Below, in pieces: positions 1 to 6,317 of a DNA stretch of 6,903 nucleotides (the stretch's first letter is position 1; the number at the start of each line of letters is the position of its first letter). This DNA is from Alcanivorax sp. (GTDB taxonomy: Bacteria; Pseudomonadota; Gammaproteobacteria; Pseudomonadales; Alcanivoracaceae): positions 1 through 6,903 of the forward strand of contig SLJS01000233.1 of NCBI GenBank assembly GCA_007135015.1, given 5' to 3'. The notes under the pieces are model-generated. The model was not told where the DNA came from, ran no database searches, and was given only the letters and a program-made list of their open reading frames with translations. The position numbers and the translations under genes are program-made.

Positions 1-1
1 C

Positions 2-154
2 CATCGTCGCTGGCTCAGGCAGATGCGTGGCACGCCCGGGCGGCCCCGTCCGGTGGCCCTGGGAGGGGACGCCAGCATCCGGCGTTTCACGGAGCTGACC
101 GGGCGACGATGGATCAGGCATACACGCCAGGCTGGGTGCTTCACGCCCTGGTAA
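2..154 (+). CDS. C-terminal fragment of an unrecognised protein (5' end outside window)
   Basis: Reading frame 2 is open from the window edge to a TAA at 152-154, giving about 50 residues. It contains the stretch VALGGDASIRRFTELTGRRW and is rich in Arg and Trp. Third codon positions are mostly G or C, as in the carboxylase gene of this window, which is the main reason to think it is coding. GC content falls soon after the stop, as expected at a gene end. I do not recognise the family. Two other frames (frame 1, and one on the minus strand) are also open here because the DNA is GC-rich, so the call is tentative. Confidence 0.33.
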   Translation, partial: HRRWLRQMRGTPGRPRPVALGGDASIRRFTELTGRRWIRHTRQAGCFTPW

Positions 155-300
155 AGCGTAGAGCAGGCGCTGTGAACAGAACCGGTTTACAACTTCATAC
201 CTGGAATACGATTTTCCAGGCCCAAGCCTCATATACTCCTATTACATTTCCTTGCCTTCTTCTTCGAAAGATTCAATGAGGTTTGAGTGCTCCCATGGTC

Positions 301-370
301 AATGCCTGTCTGATTTCCTTTGATTAGTGTCTATCCTGAAATTTCTTGTCCTGAAATTTCGTTCAGGGCA
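301..370 (+). repeat. Decayed GTGYCTRTCC-type repeat cluster
   Basis: Three related units follow one another: TGCCTGTCTGATTTC (303-317), GTGTCTATCCTGAAATTTC (327-345) and TTGTCCTGAAATTTC (346-360). The last two share the 12-mer TCCTGAAATTTC, 15 bases apart. The units resemble the GTGCCTGTCCCGGAA/GGATTTC units at 2816-2955 and look like diverged copies of the same family. Whether they descend from an IS end or a REP-like element cannot be settled from this window. Confidence 0.5.
347..370 (+). other. Stem-loop, 9-bp stem with 6-base loop
   Basis: TTGTCCTGAA (from 347) pairs with TTCAGGGCA (362-370) around the loop ATTTCG (356-361). The stem has nine pairs, one of them a T-G wobble. It is formed by the last repeat unit together with its 3' flank. 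No T-tract follows on either strand, so it is not a typical intrinsic terminator. It lies about 60 bases before the start codon of the HTH/Zn-ribbon gene and could be a remnant of a REP-like or IS-end hairpin. Confidence 0.45.
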
Positions 371-432
371 CACTTTCTTAAGACTGAAATGCAGGGGTAA
401 AATGACTGTACAAGCACTCAAAAGGCCGAACC

Positions 433-738
433 ATGGAGAAAGAACCGCCGATACCCAGGGAGCGTGACCGTACTCTTCGCCAGGAGATTCGCTCGCTATT
501 GAAGCATGAGTGCTTTACGGCAGCGGAGCTCTCTCGGCAGACCCGACACCCGGAAAAGGAAGTCTATGCAAACCTGGATAGACTCCTTAAAGCCGGCCAC
601 ATCGATATGTTGCCTCCCGAATGTCTGGCTTGTGGTCAGATATTCGAGACCCGAAAGCGAGCAACAAAGCCTGGAAAGTGCCCGAGCTGCCGAAGCGCCC
701 GCATACGAGCTCCGGCCTTCACCCATCGTGGAAAATGA
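433..738 (+). CDS. HTH and zinc-ribbon predicted transcriptional regulator
   Basis: This encodes a 101-residue soluble protein. Residues about 14-60 read as a winged-helix DNA-binding domain: RQEIRSLLKHECFTAAELSR, then a recognition-helix-like segment (PEKEVYANLDRLLKAG). Residues 64-86 form a zinc ribbon with two CxxC knuckles, C64-LA-C67 and C83-PS-C86. This architecture matches the family described as predicted transcriptional regulators with an HTH fused to a Zn-ribbon (COG3357-like); targets for such proteins are generally unknown. The length is complete for such a protein. The ATG at 433 has an AAGG seven bases upstream. The gene lies alone in an AT-rich stretch next to decayed repeats, and nothing in the neighbourhood identifies its targets. 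Family placement is from motif recognition, not a search. Confidence 0.82.
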   Translation: MEKEPPIPRERDRTLRQEIRSLLKHECFTAAELSRQTRHPEKEVYANLDRLLKAGHIDMLPPECLACGQIFETRKRATKPGKCPSCRSARIRAPAFTHRGK

Positions 739-986
739 CGGTTAAAGCCGGAATCGGCATAAAGACATTAGACACAGCCCAGCTCAAGACCTTCATATTC
801 ATTTCTGGAATAATGCGAAGTAATTGATCTCTAAAAATTTCATTTTTTCGTCTCAATTTTTCCTGTTCTGAAAACTTCGCTTCCTTCTTTCAGAGTTTCT
901 CTCGAATTTCTTGACACAGGATTCAGTCATACTCAGTGGGTTTCCATCCCTGCAGGAGCGATACTGAAAATGGGTCGCCAACCAGA
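739..986. other. T-rich gene-free region between convergent genes
   Basis: No supported gene is present. Most of 830-915 is T- and C-rich on the plus strand. A 7-bp inverted repeat, TCTGAAA (867-873) with TTTCAGA (888-894), encloses 14 bases; it has no following T-run of terminator type. A stretch at 862-879 (CCTGTTCTGAAAACTTCG) weakly resembles the repeat unit at 346-361 and may be another eroded copy. The region separates the plus-strand regulator from the convergent minus-strand exported protein, so transcription of both genes should end here, but I cannot point to a clear terminator. Confidence 0.4.
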
Positions 987-2168
987 CTACCGATAGTCGC
1001 CCCACTGCGTTTCCAACCTGAAGACCACTCCAGGGACCGGCGCAAAGTCATCCTCGCGCAAGGCGAAGGCGTAGGGTTCAACCTCATAGTAAAGCCAGGG
1101 ACGCCAGAAGCTGCGGCGAAAACGAACGCTTACACGGCGGGACTCAGTGCGAAAGGAAGGCTCACTATGCCCCTGTAACCGCAGGGTGGCGCGCATGGCA
1201 GAACGCTTGCTGATACGCCAGAACCAGGAAGCACTCTGGGACCAGCGCCAGTCCAGGTTCTCGTTGCGCAAGCGGGTATTGGTTTCGCCCGCCGATGTGA
1301 ACCGCAGCATGGTCCTGCGTGTAAGCGACCGCTCGAGACGCAATTCGGTCGCAGCTCCCCGACGTTCCTCTGTCCCTCGCCAGTAAAATTCCTGGTTGAC
1401 ACGCGCCTGGGCCTCGAGTGGAAGCGGCTGACGATAGCGATAGCGTGCCCGAACAAAGGGACGGCGCGCGCGCACCCCGGTGTCAAGTTGACCGGTGGCA
1501 CGGCGGGTCTGGTAGGCGCCCCAGCGCAACGCGGCACGAAAGACCCCCTCCTCCCCCTCTTCTTCTTCCTCACGAATGTTGTCACGCTCGCTGAGCCGAT
1601 CATCGTCCTGATCGTCGCTGCGAAGGATCAGCGAAAGACGTTCGTCAGTGTGCGGCAACACGAAACGTGCATCCAGTCGAAGATCATCACTGCGCTGTGA
1701 ACTTTCCTGAAAGCGCGACGTACCGATTACCCGGACCAGCGTCCGTGCCGCAAAAAAATCCGCTTCTTCATCGGCAAAAAAGCTGTCAACCCATTGCGCC
1801 GGCAGGCACACGCCCCGGGAGCCAAGGTGGTGCGCGAGATCCACCGGGGGGAGCGCCGCCGTGTCCCCCGCCACCGGCTCACAGCCCGGTACTAGCGGGA
1901 ATTCTTCGTGAGCGGGCGGAACATCCGTACCCTCACGCAGACGCAGGATATCCTCCACCCGGAGGGGAGACGCCGGCTTCTCCGGGTGAGTGTCCTGTCC
2001 CGGTACCCGGATCGGTTCCATACGCTCTTCATTGGCTGGTATGGCGGCAACCTGTTGGAACGCATCCTCAGCTTCCGGTCCGGCATGAACTTTTCCCACC
2101 GCGGCCAGTAATGGCAGAGCGAGGCATGCGACGAGAAACCGAAGCTGTACAAGCCGCTCTGAACCCAT
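987..2168 (-). CDS. Exported hypothetical protein, probable outer-membrane barrel-like
   Basis: The 393-residue product begins with a typical Sec signal peptide: charged start, hydrophobic core at about residues 11-24, and likely signal peptidase I cleavage after V27-H28-A29. A LVAC sequence at 12-15 fits a lipobox on paper, but the preceding segment is very short for a lipoprotein signal. Residues 30-140 are Pro/Glu-rich with two cysteines (C96, C121) that could form a disulfide. From about 140 to the end, short alternating hydrophobic/charged stretches rich in Arg and aromatic residues (for example FVRARYRYRQPL, VSVRFRRSFWRPWLYYEVEP) suggest antiparallel beta strands. The chain ends in RLETQWGDYR, without the classical terminal Phe. 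An acidic run (REEEEEGEEG) spans 199-208. I infer a periplasmic or outer-membrane protein. No enzymatic motif is seen and the family is not recognised. The start has only a weak ribosome binding site (AAGG, 12 bases upstream). Confidence 0.75.
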   Translation of the reverse strand: MGSERLVQLRFLVACLALPLLAAVGKVHAGPEAEDAFQQVAAIPANEERMEPIRVPGQDTHPEKPASPLRVEDILRLREGTDVPPAHEEFPLVPGCEPVAGDTAALPPVDLAHHLGSRGVCLPAQWVDSFFADEEADFFAARTLVRVIGTSRFQESSQRSDDLRLDARFVLPHTDERLSLILRSDDQDDDRLSERDNIREEEEEGEEGVFRAALRWGAYQTRRATGQLDTGVRARRPFVRARYRYRQPLPLEAQARVNQEFYWRGTEERRGAATELRLERSLTRRTMLRFTSAGETNTRLRNENLDWRWSQSASWFWRISKRSAMRATLRLQGHSEPSFRTESRRVSVRFRRSFWRPWLYYEVEPYAFALREDDFAPVPGVVFRLETQWGDYR

Positions 2169-2189
2169 TGCCCTGATCAGCCTTTTCCA

Positions 2190-2217
2190 GTTATACAGCC
2201 GAGAGAGTTGATGGAAA
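2190..2217 (-). promoter_or_regulatory. Weak sigma70-type promoter candidate for the exported protein gene
   Basis: Read on the minus strand, TTTCCA (2217-2212; four of six -35 bases) is followed after 16 bases by TATAAC (2195-2190; five of six -10 bases). Transcription would start near 2183, leaving only about 14 untranslated bases and cutting close to the AAGG ribosome-binding candidate. The boxes are good but the leader is uncomfortably short. Read-through from the membrane-protein gene at 2348-2758 is the alternative. Confidence 0.3.
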
Positions 2218-2347
2218 GATCCACCCGACCGGATGTAAACGCAACAACCTCAAGATCCGGTGGTACATCCGTATATCCAGTCCCATGCGTCCTCATAAAG
2301 GATCTCGCTGTTACCATGAACGAGCAGGGAGAACCGATATTGGAATA

Positions 2348-2758
2348 TCACTGTGGCTTCGGCCCGAAACCAGTCTCCAATCCGGCATCCAGCGCGATCA
2401 TCACTGCCAGAAACAGGATCAGATAACCGATGAAGCGCAGGGCCGAACGCCCCGCGCCCTTCCAGCCCCGGGTTTTCACCAGGTAGACCGGAATGACGAC
2501 TTCCGTGAGCATCATGGCGAAGACCCCGTAGAACACCACCCGCTCGCTGTTCCAGCCGCGACTCCTGGCATCCGCCGTTATCCACAGGGCCACCAGAGCA
2601 TTGACCGAAGTCTTGAACGCAATGACAAACCACGCGGCTTCGGTGACGGTTTCCGGAAGCAGATAACCATCTACCGTACCCAGCAGAAAAAGGCCCACCC
2701 AGAAGATCCAGGCCGCCTGCCCGGGCCGGACCGGAAAATCGCGTTCTTCGGCCTCCAT
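2348..2758 (-). CDS. Small multi-pass inner-membrane protein, unknown function
   Basis: The product has 136 residues with four hydrophobic segments at about 16-34, 43-62, 74-94 and 106-126. Short basic loops (DARSRGWNSERV at 63-74; KTRGWKGAGR at 95-104) lie between segments 2-3 and 3-4. Both loops are positively charged, so the topology is unclear and one segment may be re-entrant. I do not recognise the family and see no catalytic motif. The ATG at 2758 is preferred because a strong GGAGG-type ribosome binding site (GGGGGAGGGAGAG) lies just upstream. An in-frame ATG at 2842 would add 28 hydrophilic residues encoded partly by the intergenic repeat array and lacks comparable support. The gene is 179 bases upstream of the exported-protein gene on the same strand, so they may share a transcript. 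It is divergent from the acyl-CoA carboxylase. Confidence 0.72.
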   Translation of the reverse strand: MEAEERDFPVRPGQAAWIFWVGLFLLGTVDGYLLPETVTEAAWFVIAFKTSVNALVALWITADARSRGWNSERVVFYGVFAMMLTEVVIPVYLVKTRGWKGAGRSALRFIGYLILFLAVMIALDAGLETGFGPKPQ

Positions 2759-2804
2759 GGCTCTCCCTCCCCCTGACCCGGGCCTTGTGTCAAACCGCTC
2801 GCAT

Positions 2805-2860
2805 CGCCATGCATCGTGCCTGTCCCGGATTTCGCCATGCATCGTGCCTGTCCCGGATTT
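2805..2860 (+). repeat. Perfect 28-bp tandem duplication within the repeat array
   Basis: Bases 2805-2832 and 2833-2860 are identical over all 28 positions, each beginning CGCCATGCATCG and ending CCCGGATTT. The identity shows a recent duplication by slippage or recombination, or recent homogenisation, compared with the diverged units further right. Confidence 0.95.
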
Positions 2861-2955
2861 TGGTCCCGAATTGTGCCTGTCTCAGAATATTTGAATTGTG
2901 CCTGTCCTGGAAAATATTGTGCCTGTCCCGGAAGATTCGGTGCCTGTCGCGGAAG
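2805..2955 (+). repeat. Array of six GTGCCTGTC-type repeat units
   Basis: GTGCCTGTC occurs at 2816, 2844, 2873, 2898, 2919 and 2940. Start-to-start spacing is 28, 29, 25, 21 and 21. The fuller consensus is TTGTGCCTGTCCCGGAA; the third unit has CTCAGAAT, the fourth CCTGGAA and the sixth CGCGGAA. A partial unit (GGTCCCGAATT) lies at 2862-2872. All units point the same way, towards the carboxylase gene. Units and spacers are too short and irregular for CRISPR. Similar short GC-rich sequences are known from REP-type elements and IS ends in gammaproteobacteria; assigning this array to either is inference. Confidence 0.85.
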
Positions 2956-2966
2956 GACCAGGCTGA

Positions 2967-2995
2967 TTGCCCCCGCATCCCGCACTACTTAGGAT
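2967..2995 (+). promoter_or_regulatory. Probable sigma70-type promoter of the acyl-CoA carboxylase gene
   Basis: TTGCCC (2967-2972; four of six -35 bases) and TAGGAT (2990-2995; four of six -10 bases) are separated by exactly 17 bases. Transcription would start near 3002, giving a leader of about 29 bases that contains the GGGAG ribosome binding site before the ATG at 3031. The -35 box begins 12 bases after the last unit of the repeat array, so the array lies immediately upstream of the promoter. Confidence 0.42.
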
Positions 2996-3030
2996 AACTG
3001 CTCGCCTGAAACCGAAAACCCGGGAGTTCC

Positions 3031-6000
3031 ATGCCGATCGAGTCCGTTCTCATTGCCAACCGCGGGGAAGTCGCCGTGCGCATTGCCCGGGCGCTGGCGG
3101 CGCTGGGGTGTCGTTCCGTGGGCGTCCATGCAACGGATGATGCCGACAGCCTCCATGTGCGCCGGGTAGACCAGGCCGTCGCCCTGCCCGCGAGCGGAGC
3201 CACCGCCTATGTGGACGGCGAGGCCCTGATCCGGGCGGCACGGGACAATGACTGCGACGCCATTCATCCCGGCTACGGCTTTCTCAGCGAGAACGCGGAA
3301 TTCGCACGCCGCTGCGAAGAGTCCGGATTGACGTTTATCGGCCCAGGTTCGGCAACTTTGTCGCTTTTTGGCGACAAGATCGCGGCACGGTCGGTCGCCA
3401 GAAAGGCTGGCGTGCCGGTGGTGCCGGGCACCGACGGCGACACATCCGCCCGGCAGGCCCAGCAATTTTTCAGCGAACTGCCCGACGGGCAGGGAATGGT
3501 GATCAAGGCCCTGGCCGGCGGCGGAGGCCGGGGCATGCGGGTCGTGCAGGACGCCGGTGAAATCGATGCCGCCCACGCCCGCTGTCAATCGGAAGCCGAG
3601 GCCGCGTTCGGCAATCCGGCGGTCTATGTGGAAGCGCTGGTCGAAAACGCCCGCCATATCGAGGTGCAGATCGTCGGCGACGGCTCCAGGGTAATCCAGG
3701 TCGGCGAACGCGAATGCACCCTGCAGCGACGCCACCAGAAGCTGGTGGAGCTGGCGCCGGCACCCGGGCTGGAGCCAGCCCTGCGCGAACGACTCTGCGC
3801 GGCAGCGGTGGCGCTGGCACAGGAGGCCGGCTTTCGGAGCCTGGGCACGGTGGAATTCCTGGTCTCGGAAAGCAACTTCTGGTTCATCGAAACCAACCCC
3901 CGGTTACAGGTGGAGCACACGGTGACGGAAATGATCACCGGCCTGGATCTGGTACAGGCACAGATTCGCCTGGCTGGGGGCGCCTCGCTGGCGGACTGCG
4001 GGCTGAGTGAGTCACCGCTTACACAGGGCTGCGCCATGCAGCTGCGCATCAATACCGAAACCATGCAGCCCGACGGCAGCGCCCGGCCCACGGCGGGCAC
4101 CCTGGAGGCCTGGGAGCCGCCGGGTGGCCCCGGAATCCGGGTGGACTCCTGCGGCTACCCGGGCTATTCCACCAGCCCCCATTTCGACTCACTGCTGGCC
4201 AAGCTGGTGGTCCACGAACCCTCCGGCGACCCGGCAACCCTGTTCCGGCGCGCCCGGCACGCGCTGGGCGAGTTCCGCATCGAAGGGGTGGAAACCAATC
4301 GGGCCTTTCTCCACGGACTGCTCGCCCACCCGGAAGTGCAGGCCTGGCGGGTGGATACCCGCTTCGTGGAGCGGCACATGGCGGAACTGCTGGCCGCGGC
4401 GGAGAAAATGCCACGTCACCATTTCACCTCGGCCGGGACCACGCGGCGGGAGAGCGAGCCCGCCATGGAAACACCGGCAGGCTGCATCGCGCTGCCCTCG
4501 CCGGTGGCCGGCACCCTGACACGACTGCTGGCCGCGCCGGGCGACGAAGTCACCGCCGGACAGGCCCTAGCCATTGTCGACTCCATGAAGATGGAGTTCG
4601 AGGTGAAGGCAGGTGCGGGCGGCACGGTGCGCGACGCCGGCGCGGCCGAGGGCACCCTGCTGGATGAAGGCTCGCCGGTGCTCTTTCTGGAAACCGACGC
4701 AGAGGCGGCGGACCAGGCCGCCACCGAGACGACACTGGACCCGGACCATATCCCGGACAATCTCGCCGAAGTCTTCGAGCGCCAGGCCATGCTGCAGGAC
4801 GAACAGCGCCCGGAGGCCGTGGCAAAACGCCGCAAGCTGGGCATGCAGACCGCGCGGGAAAACCTGGACGCCCTGCTCGACCCGGACAGTTTCAACGAAT
4901 ACGGCGGCCTGGCCCTGGCCGCCCAGCGACAGCGCCGCAAGCACCGGGACCTGCTGGCACTGAGCCCGGCGGACGGACTGATCGCGGGCACCGGCACCAT
5001 CAATGCCGATGTGTTCGGCACGGAAGCAGCCCGCTGCATGGCCATGGCCTATGACTACACCGTTTTCGCCGGCACCCAGGGGCTGATGAACCACAAGAAG
5101 ACCGACCGCATGCTGACCCTGGCGGAACAGTGGCGGCTGCCGCTGGTGTTCTTCACCGAGGGCGGCGGAGGCCGGCCCGGTGACAGTGATTTCCCCGGGG
5201 TAGCGGGGCTGGACAACATGACCTTCCTGGGCATGGCGAAACTCAGCGGCCTGGTGCCACTGATCGGCGTGGTCAACGGCCGCTGTTTCGCGGGCAACGC
5301 GGTGCTGGCCGGCTGCTGCGACGTGATCATCGCCACGGAAAACGCCAGCCTGGGCATGGCCGGCCCGGCTATGATCGAGGGCGGCGGCCTGGGCCACTAC
5401 CGGCCCGAGGAAGTGGGGCCGATTTCCATGCAGGGGCCCAACGGAGTCCTGGACATCGTGGTCGCCGACGAGGCGGAAGCGGCGACCACGGCGAGAAAAT
5501 ACCTCGGCTATTTCCAGGGCGCACTGCCGCAATGGGAACAGGACGACCAGCGGCTGCTGCGCCAGCTGGTGCCGGAACAACGCACCCGGGTCTATGACAT
5601 CCGCCGGGTGATCCGGACCCTGGCGGACAGGGACTCGGTGCTGGAGCTGCGCGAACGGTTCGCCCCGGGAATGATCACCGCGCTGGTGCGCATCCAGGGC
5701 CGGCCCTTCGGGCTGATCGCGAACAACCCGGCCCACCTGGGCGGCGCCATCGACAGCGAAGGCGCCGACAAGGCGGCGCGCTTCATGCAGCTGTGCGACG
5801 CCTTCGACCTGCCGCTGGTTTCCCTGTGCGACACACCCGGGTTCATGGTGGGCCCGGAGACGGAAAAGACCGCCAGCGTGCGCCACATGTCGCGCATGTT
5901 CGTCACGGCGGCGAGCCTGGACATTCCCGTTTTCACCATTGTGCTGCGCAAGGGCTACGGCCTGGGCGCCCAGGCCATGGCTGCGGGCAGCTTCCATGCC

Positions 6001-6306
6001 CCCTTCTTTACCGTGGCCTGGCCCGGCGGCGAGTTCGGCGCCATGGGGCTGGAAGGCGCGGTGCGACTCGGCTACGCGAAGGAGCTGGAAGCCGTGGACG
6101 ACCCGCGCAAGAAGGAAAAGCTGTTCAACCTGATGGTGCGCAAGGCCTACCAGCACGGCAAGGCCCTGAACATGGCCAGCTACCTGGAGATCGACAATGT
6201 GATCGACCCGCTGGAGACCCGCGACTGGCTGGCGCGTGGCATCACCTCGATCCCGCAACCGCAACCCCGTTCCGGCAAGAAACGGCCCCTGATCGATACC
6301 TGGTAA
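3031..6306 (+). CDS. Single-chain biotin-dependent acyl-CoA carboxylase (BC-BCCP-CT fusion)
   Basis: The 1091-residue cytoplasmic enzyme should carboxylate an acyl-CoA using ATP and bicarbonate. Residues 1-450 are biotin carboxylase: IANRGE at 8-13, ATP-site K116 (GDK), K159 and glycine loop 162-168 (AGGGGRG), metal ligands E275 and E287, and the catalytic stretch N289-PRLQVEH-296 with R339. Residues about 488-555 are the biotin carrier domain, with biotinyl K520 in DSMKMEF. Residues about 578-1080 hold both carboxyltransferase halves: EGGGGRPGDSD (710-720), GRCFAGNA (750-757) and AGPAMIEGGG (777-786) in the first; CDTPGFMVGPETEKTA (933-948), GYGLGAQAM (975-983) and AWPGGEFGAMGLEGA (996-1010) in the second. 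Order and length match the single-chain long-chain acyl-CoA carboxylases known from mycobacteria and Rhodopseudomonas, which form hexamers. The true substrate (acetyl-, propionyl- or longer acyl-CoA) cannot be read from sequence. GGGAG four bases before the ATG supports the start. All key residues are intact and no frameshift is seen. Confidence 0.95.
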   Translation: MPIESVLIANRGEVAVRIARALAALGCRSVGVHATDDADSLHVRRVDQAVALPASGATAYVDGEALIRAARDNDCDAIHPGYGFLSENAEFARRCEESGLTFIGPGSATLSLFGDKIAARSVARKAGVPVVPGTDGDTSARQAQQFFSELPDGQGMVIKALAGGGGRGMRVVQDAGEIDAAHARCQSEAEAAFGNPAVYVEALVENARHIEVQIVGDGSRVIQVGERECTLQRRHQKLVELAPAPGLEPALRERLCAAAVALAQEAGFRSLGTVEFLVSESNFWFIETNPRLQVEHTVTEMITGLDLVQAQIRLAGGASLADCGLSESPLTQGCAMQLRINTETMQPDGSARPTAGTLEAWEPPGGPGIRVDSCGYPGYSTSPHFDSLLAKLVVHEPSGDPATLFRRARHALGEFRIEGVETNRAFLHGLLAHPEVQAWRVDTRFVERHMAELLAAAEKMPRHHFTSAGTTRRESEPAMETPAGCIALPSPVAGTLTRLLAAPGDEVTAGQALAIVDSMKMEFEVKAGAGGTVRDAGAAEGTLLDEGSPVLFLETDAEAADQAATETTLDPDHIPDNLAEVFERQAMLQDEQRPEAVAKRRKLGMQTARENLDALLDPDSFNEYGGLALAAQRQRRKHRDLLALSPADGLIAGTGTINADVFGTEAARCMAMAYDYTVFAGTQGLMNHKKTDRMLTLAEQWRLPLVFFTEGGGGRPGDSDFPGVAGLDNMTFLGMAKLSGLVPLIGVVNGRCFAGNAVLAGCCDVIIATENASLGMAGPAMIEGGGLGHYRPEEVGPISMQGPNGVLDIVVADEAEAATTARKYLGYFQGALPQWEQDDQRLLRQLVPEQRTRVYDIRRVIRTLADRDSVLELRERFAPGMITALVRIQGRPFGLIANNPAHLGGAIDSEGADKAARFMQLCDAFDLPLVSLCDTPGFMVGPETEKTASVRHMSRMFVTAASLDIPVFTIVLRKGYGLGAQAMAAGSFHAPFFTVAWPGGEFGAMGLEGAVRLGYAKELEAVDDPRKKEKLFNLMVRKAYQHGKALNMASYLEIDNVIDPLETRDWLARGITSIPQPQPRSGKKRPLIDTW

Positions 6307-6317
6307 GAAGCGCGCTA

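Larger units (their letters stand above)
155..432. other. AT-richer intergenic region upstream of the HTH/Zn-ribbon gene
   Basis: No convincing gene lies in these 278 bases. Base composition changes from GC-rich to AT-rich around 180. The stretch holds the decayed repeat cluster at 301-370 and its hairpin. A TAAAAT at 398-403 could serve as a -10 box for the downstream gene, but no good -35 sits 16-18 bases before it (the nearest, TTTCTT at 374-379, matches only two of six consensus bases). I therefore do not call a promoter. Confidence 0.5.

Noticed and set aside
911..916. TTGACA on the plus strand as a promoter
   Set aside because: No acceptable -10 box at 16-18 bases and no plus-strand gene follows.
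987..2168. Lipoprotein assignment from LVAC at residues 12-15
   Set aside because: The signal would be only 14 residues with a very short hydrophobic core; cleavage after VHA at 27-29 fits a normal signal peptide better.
1667..2176. Plus-strand open frame of 169 codons opposite the exported protein
   Set aside because: The translation is a Pro/Arg-rich low-complexity chain, while the opposite strand has a signal peptide and a coherent protein.
2788..2793. Perfect TTGACA on the minus strand upstream of the membrane-protein gene
   Set aside because: The position 17 bases downstream is GGAGGG, with no AT-rich -10 box, and the start site would fall on the start codon.
2348..2842. Longer 164-residue version of the membrane protein starting at 2842
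   Set aside because: The extra 28 residues are encoded by the repeat array region and are hydrophilic; the ATG at 2758 has a strong ribosome binding site.
2805..2955. CRISPR array
   Set aside because: Units share only about 9-17 bases, spacing is 21-29 bases start to start, and no cas gene or true spacers are present.
2989..3735. Minus-strand open frame of 248 codons opposite the biotin carboxylase domain
   Set aside because: It lies opposite conserved ATP-grasp motifs and has no recognisable domain, so it is a shadow frame.
4567..6264. Long minus-strand open frame of 565 codons opposite the carboxylase gene
   Set aside because: It is antisense to intact, motif-rich carboxylase coding sequence. 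Its His/Gln/Ala/Gly-rich translation is typical of a shadow frame in GC-rich DNA.
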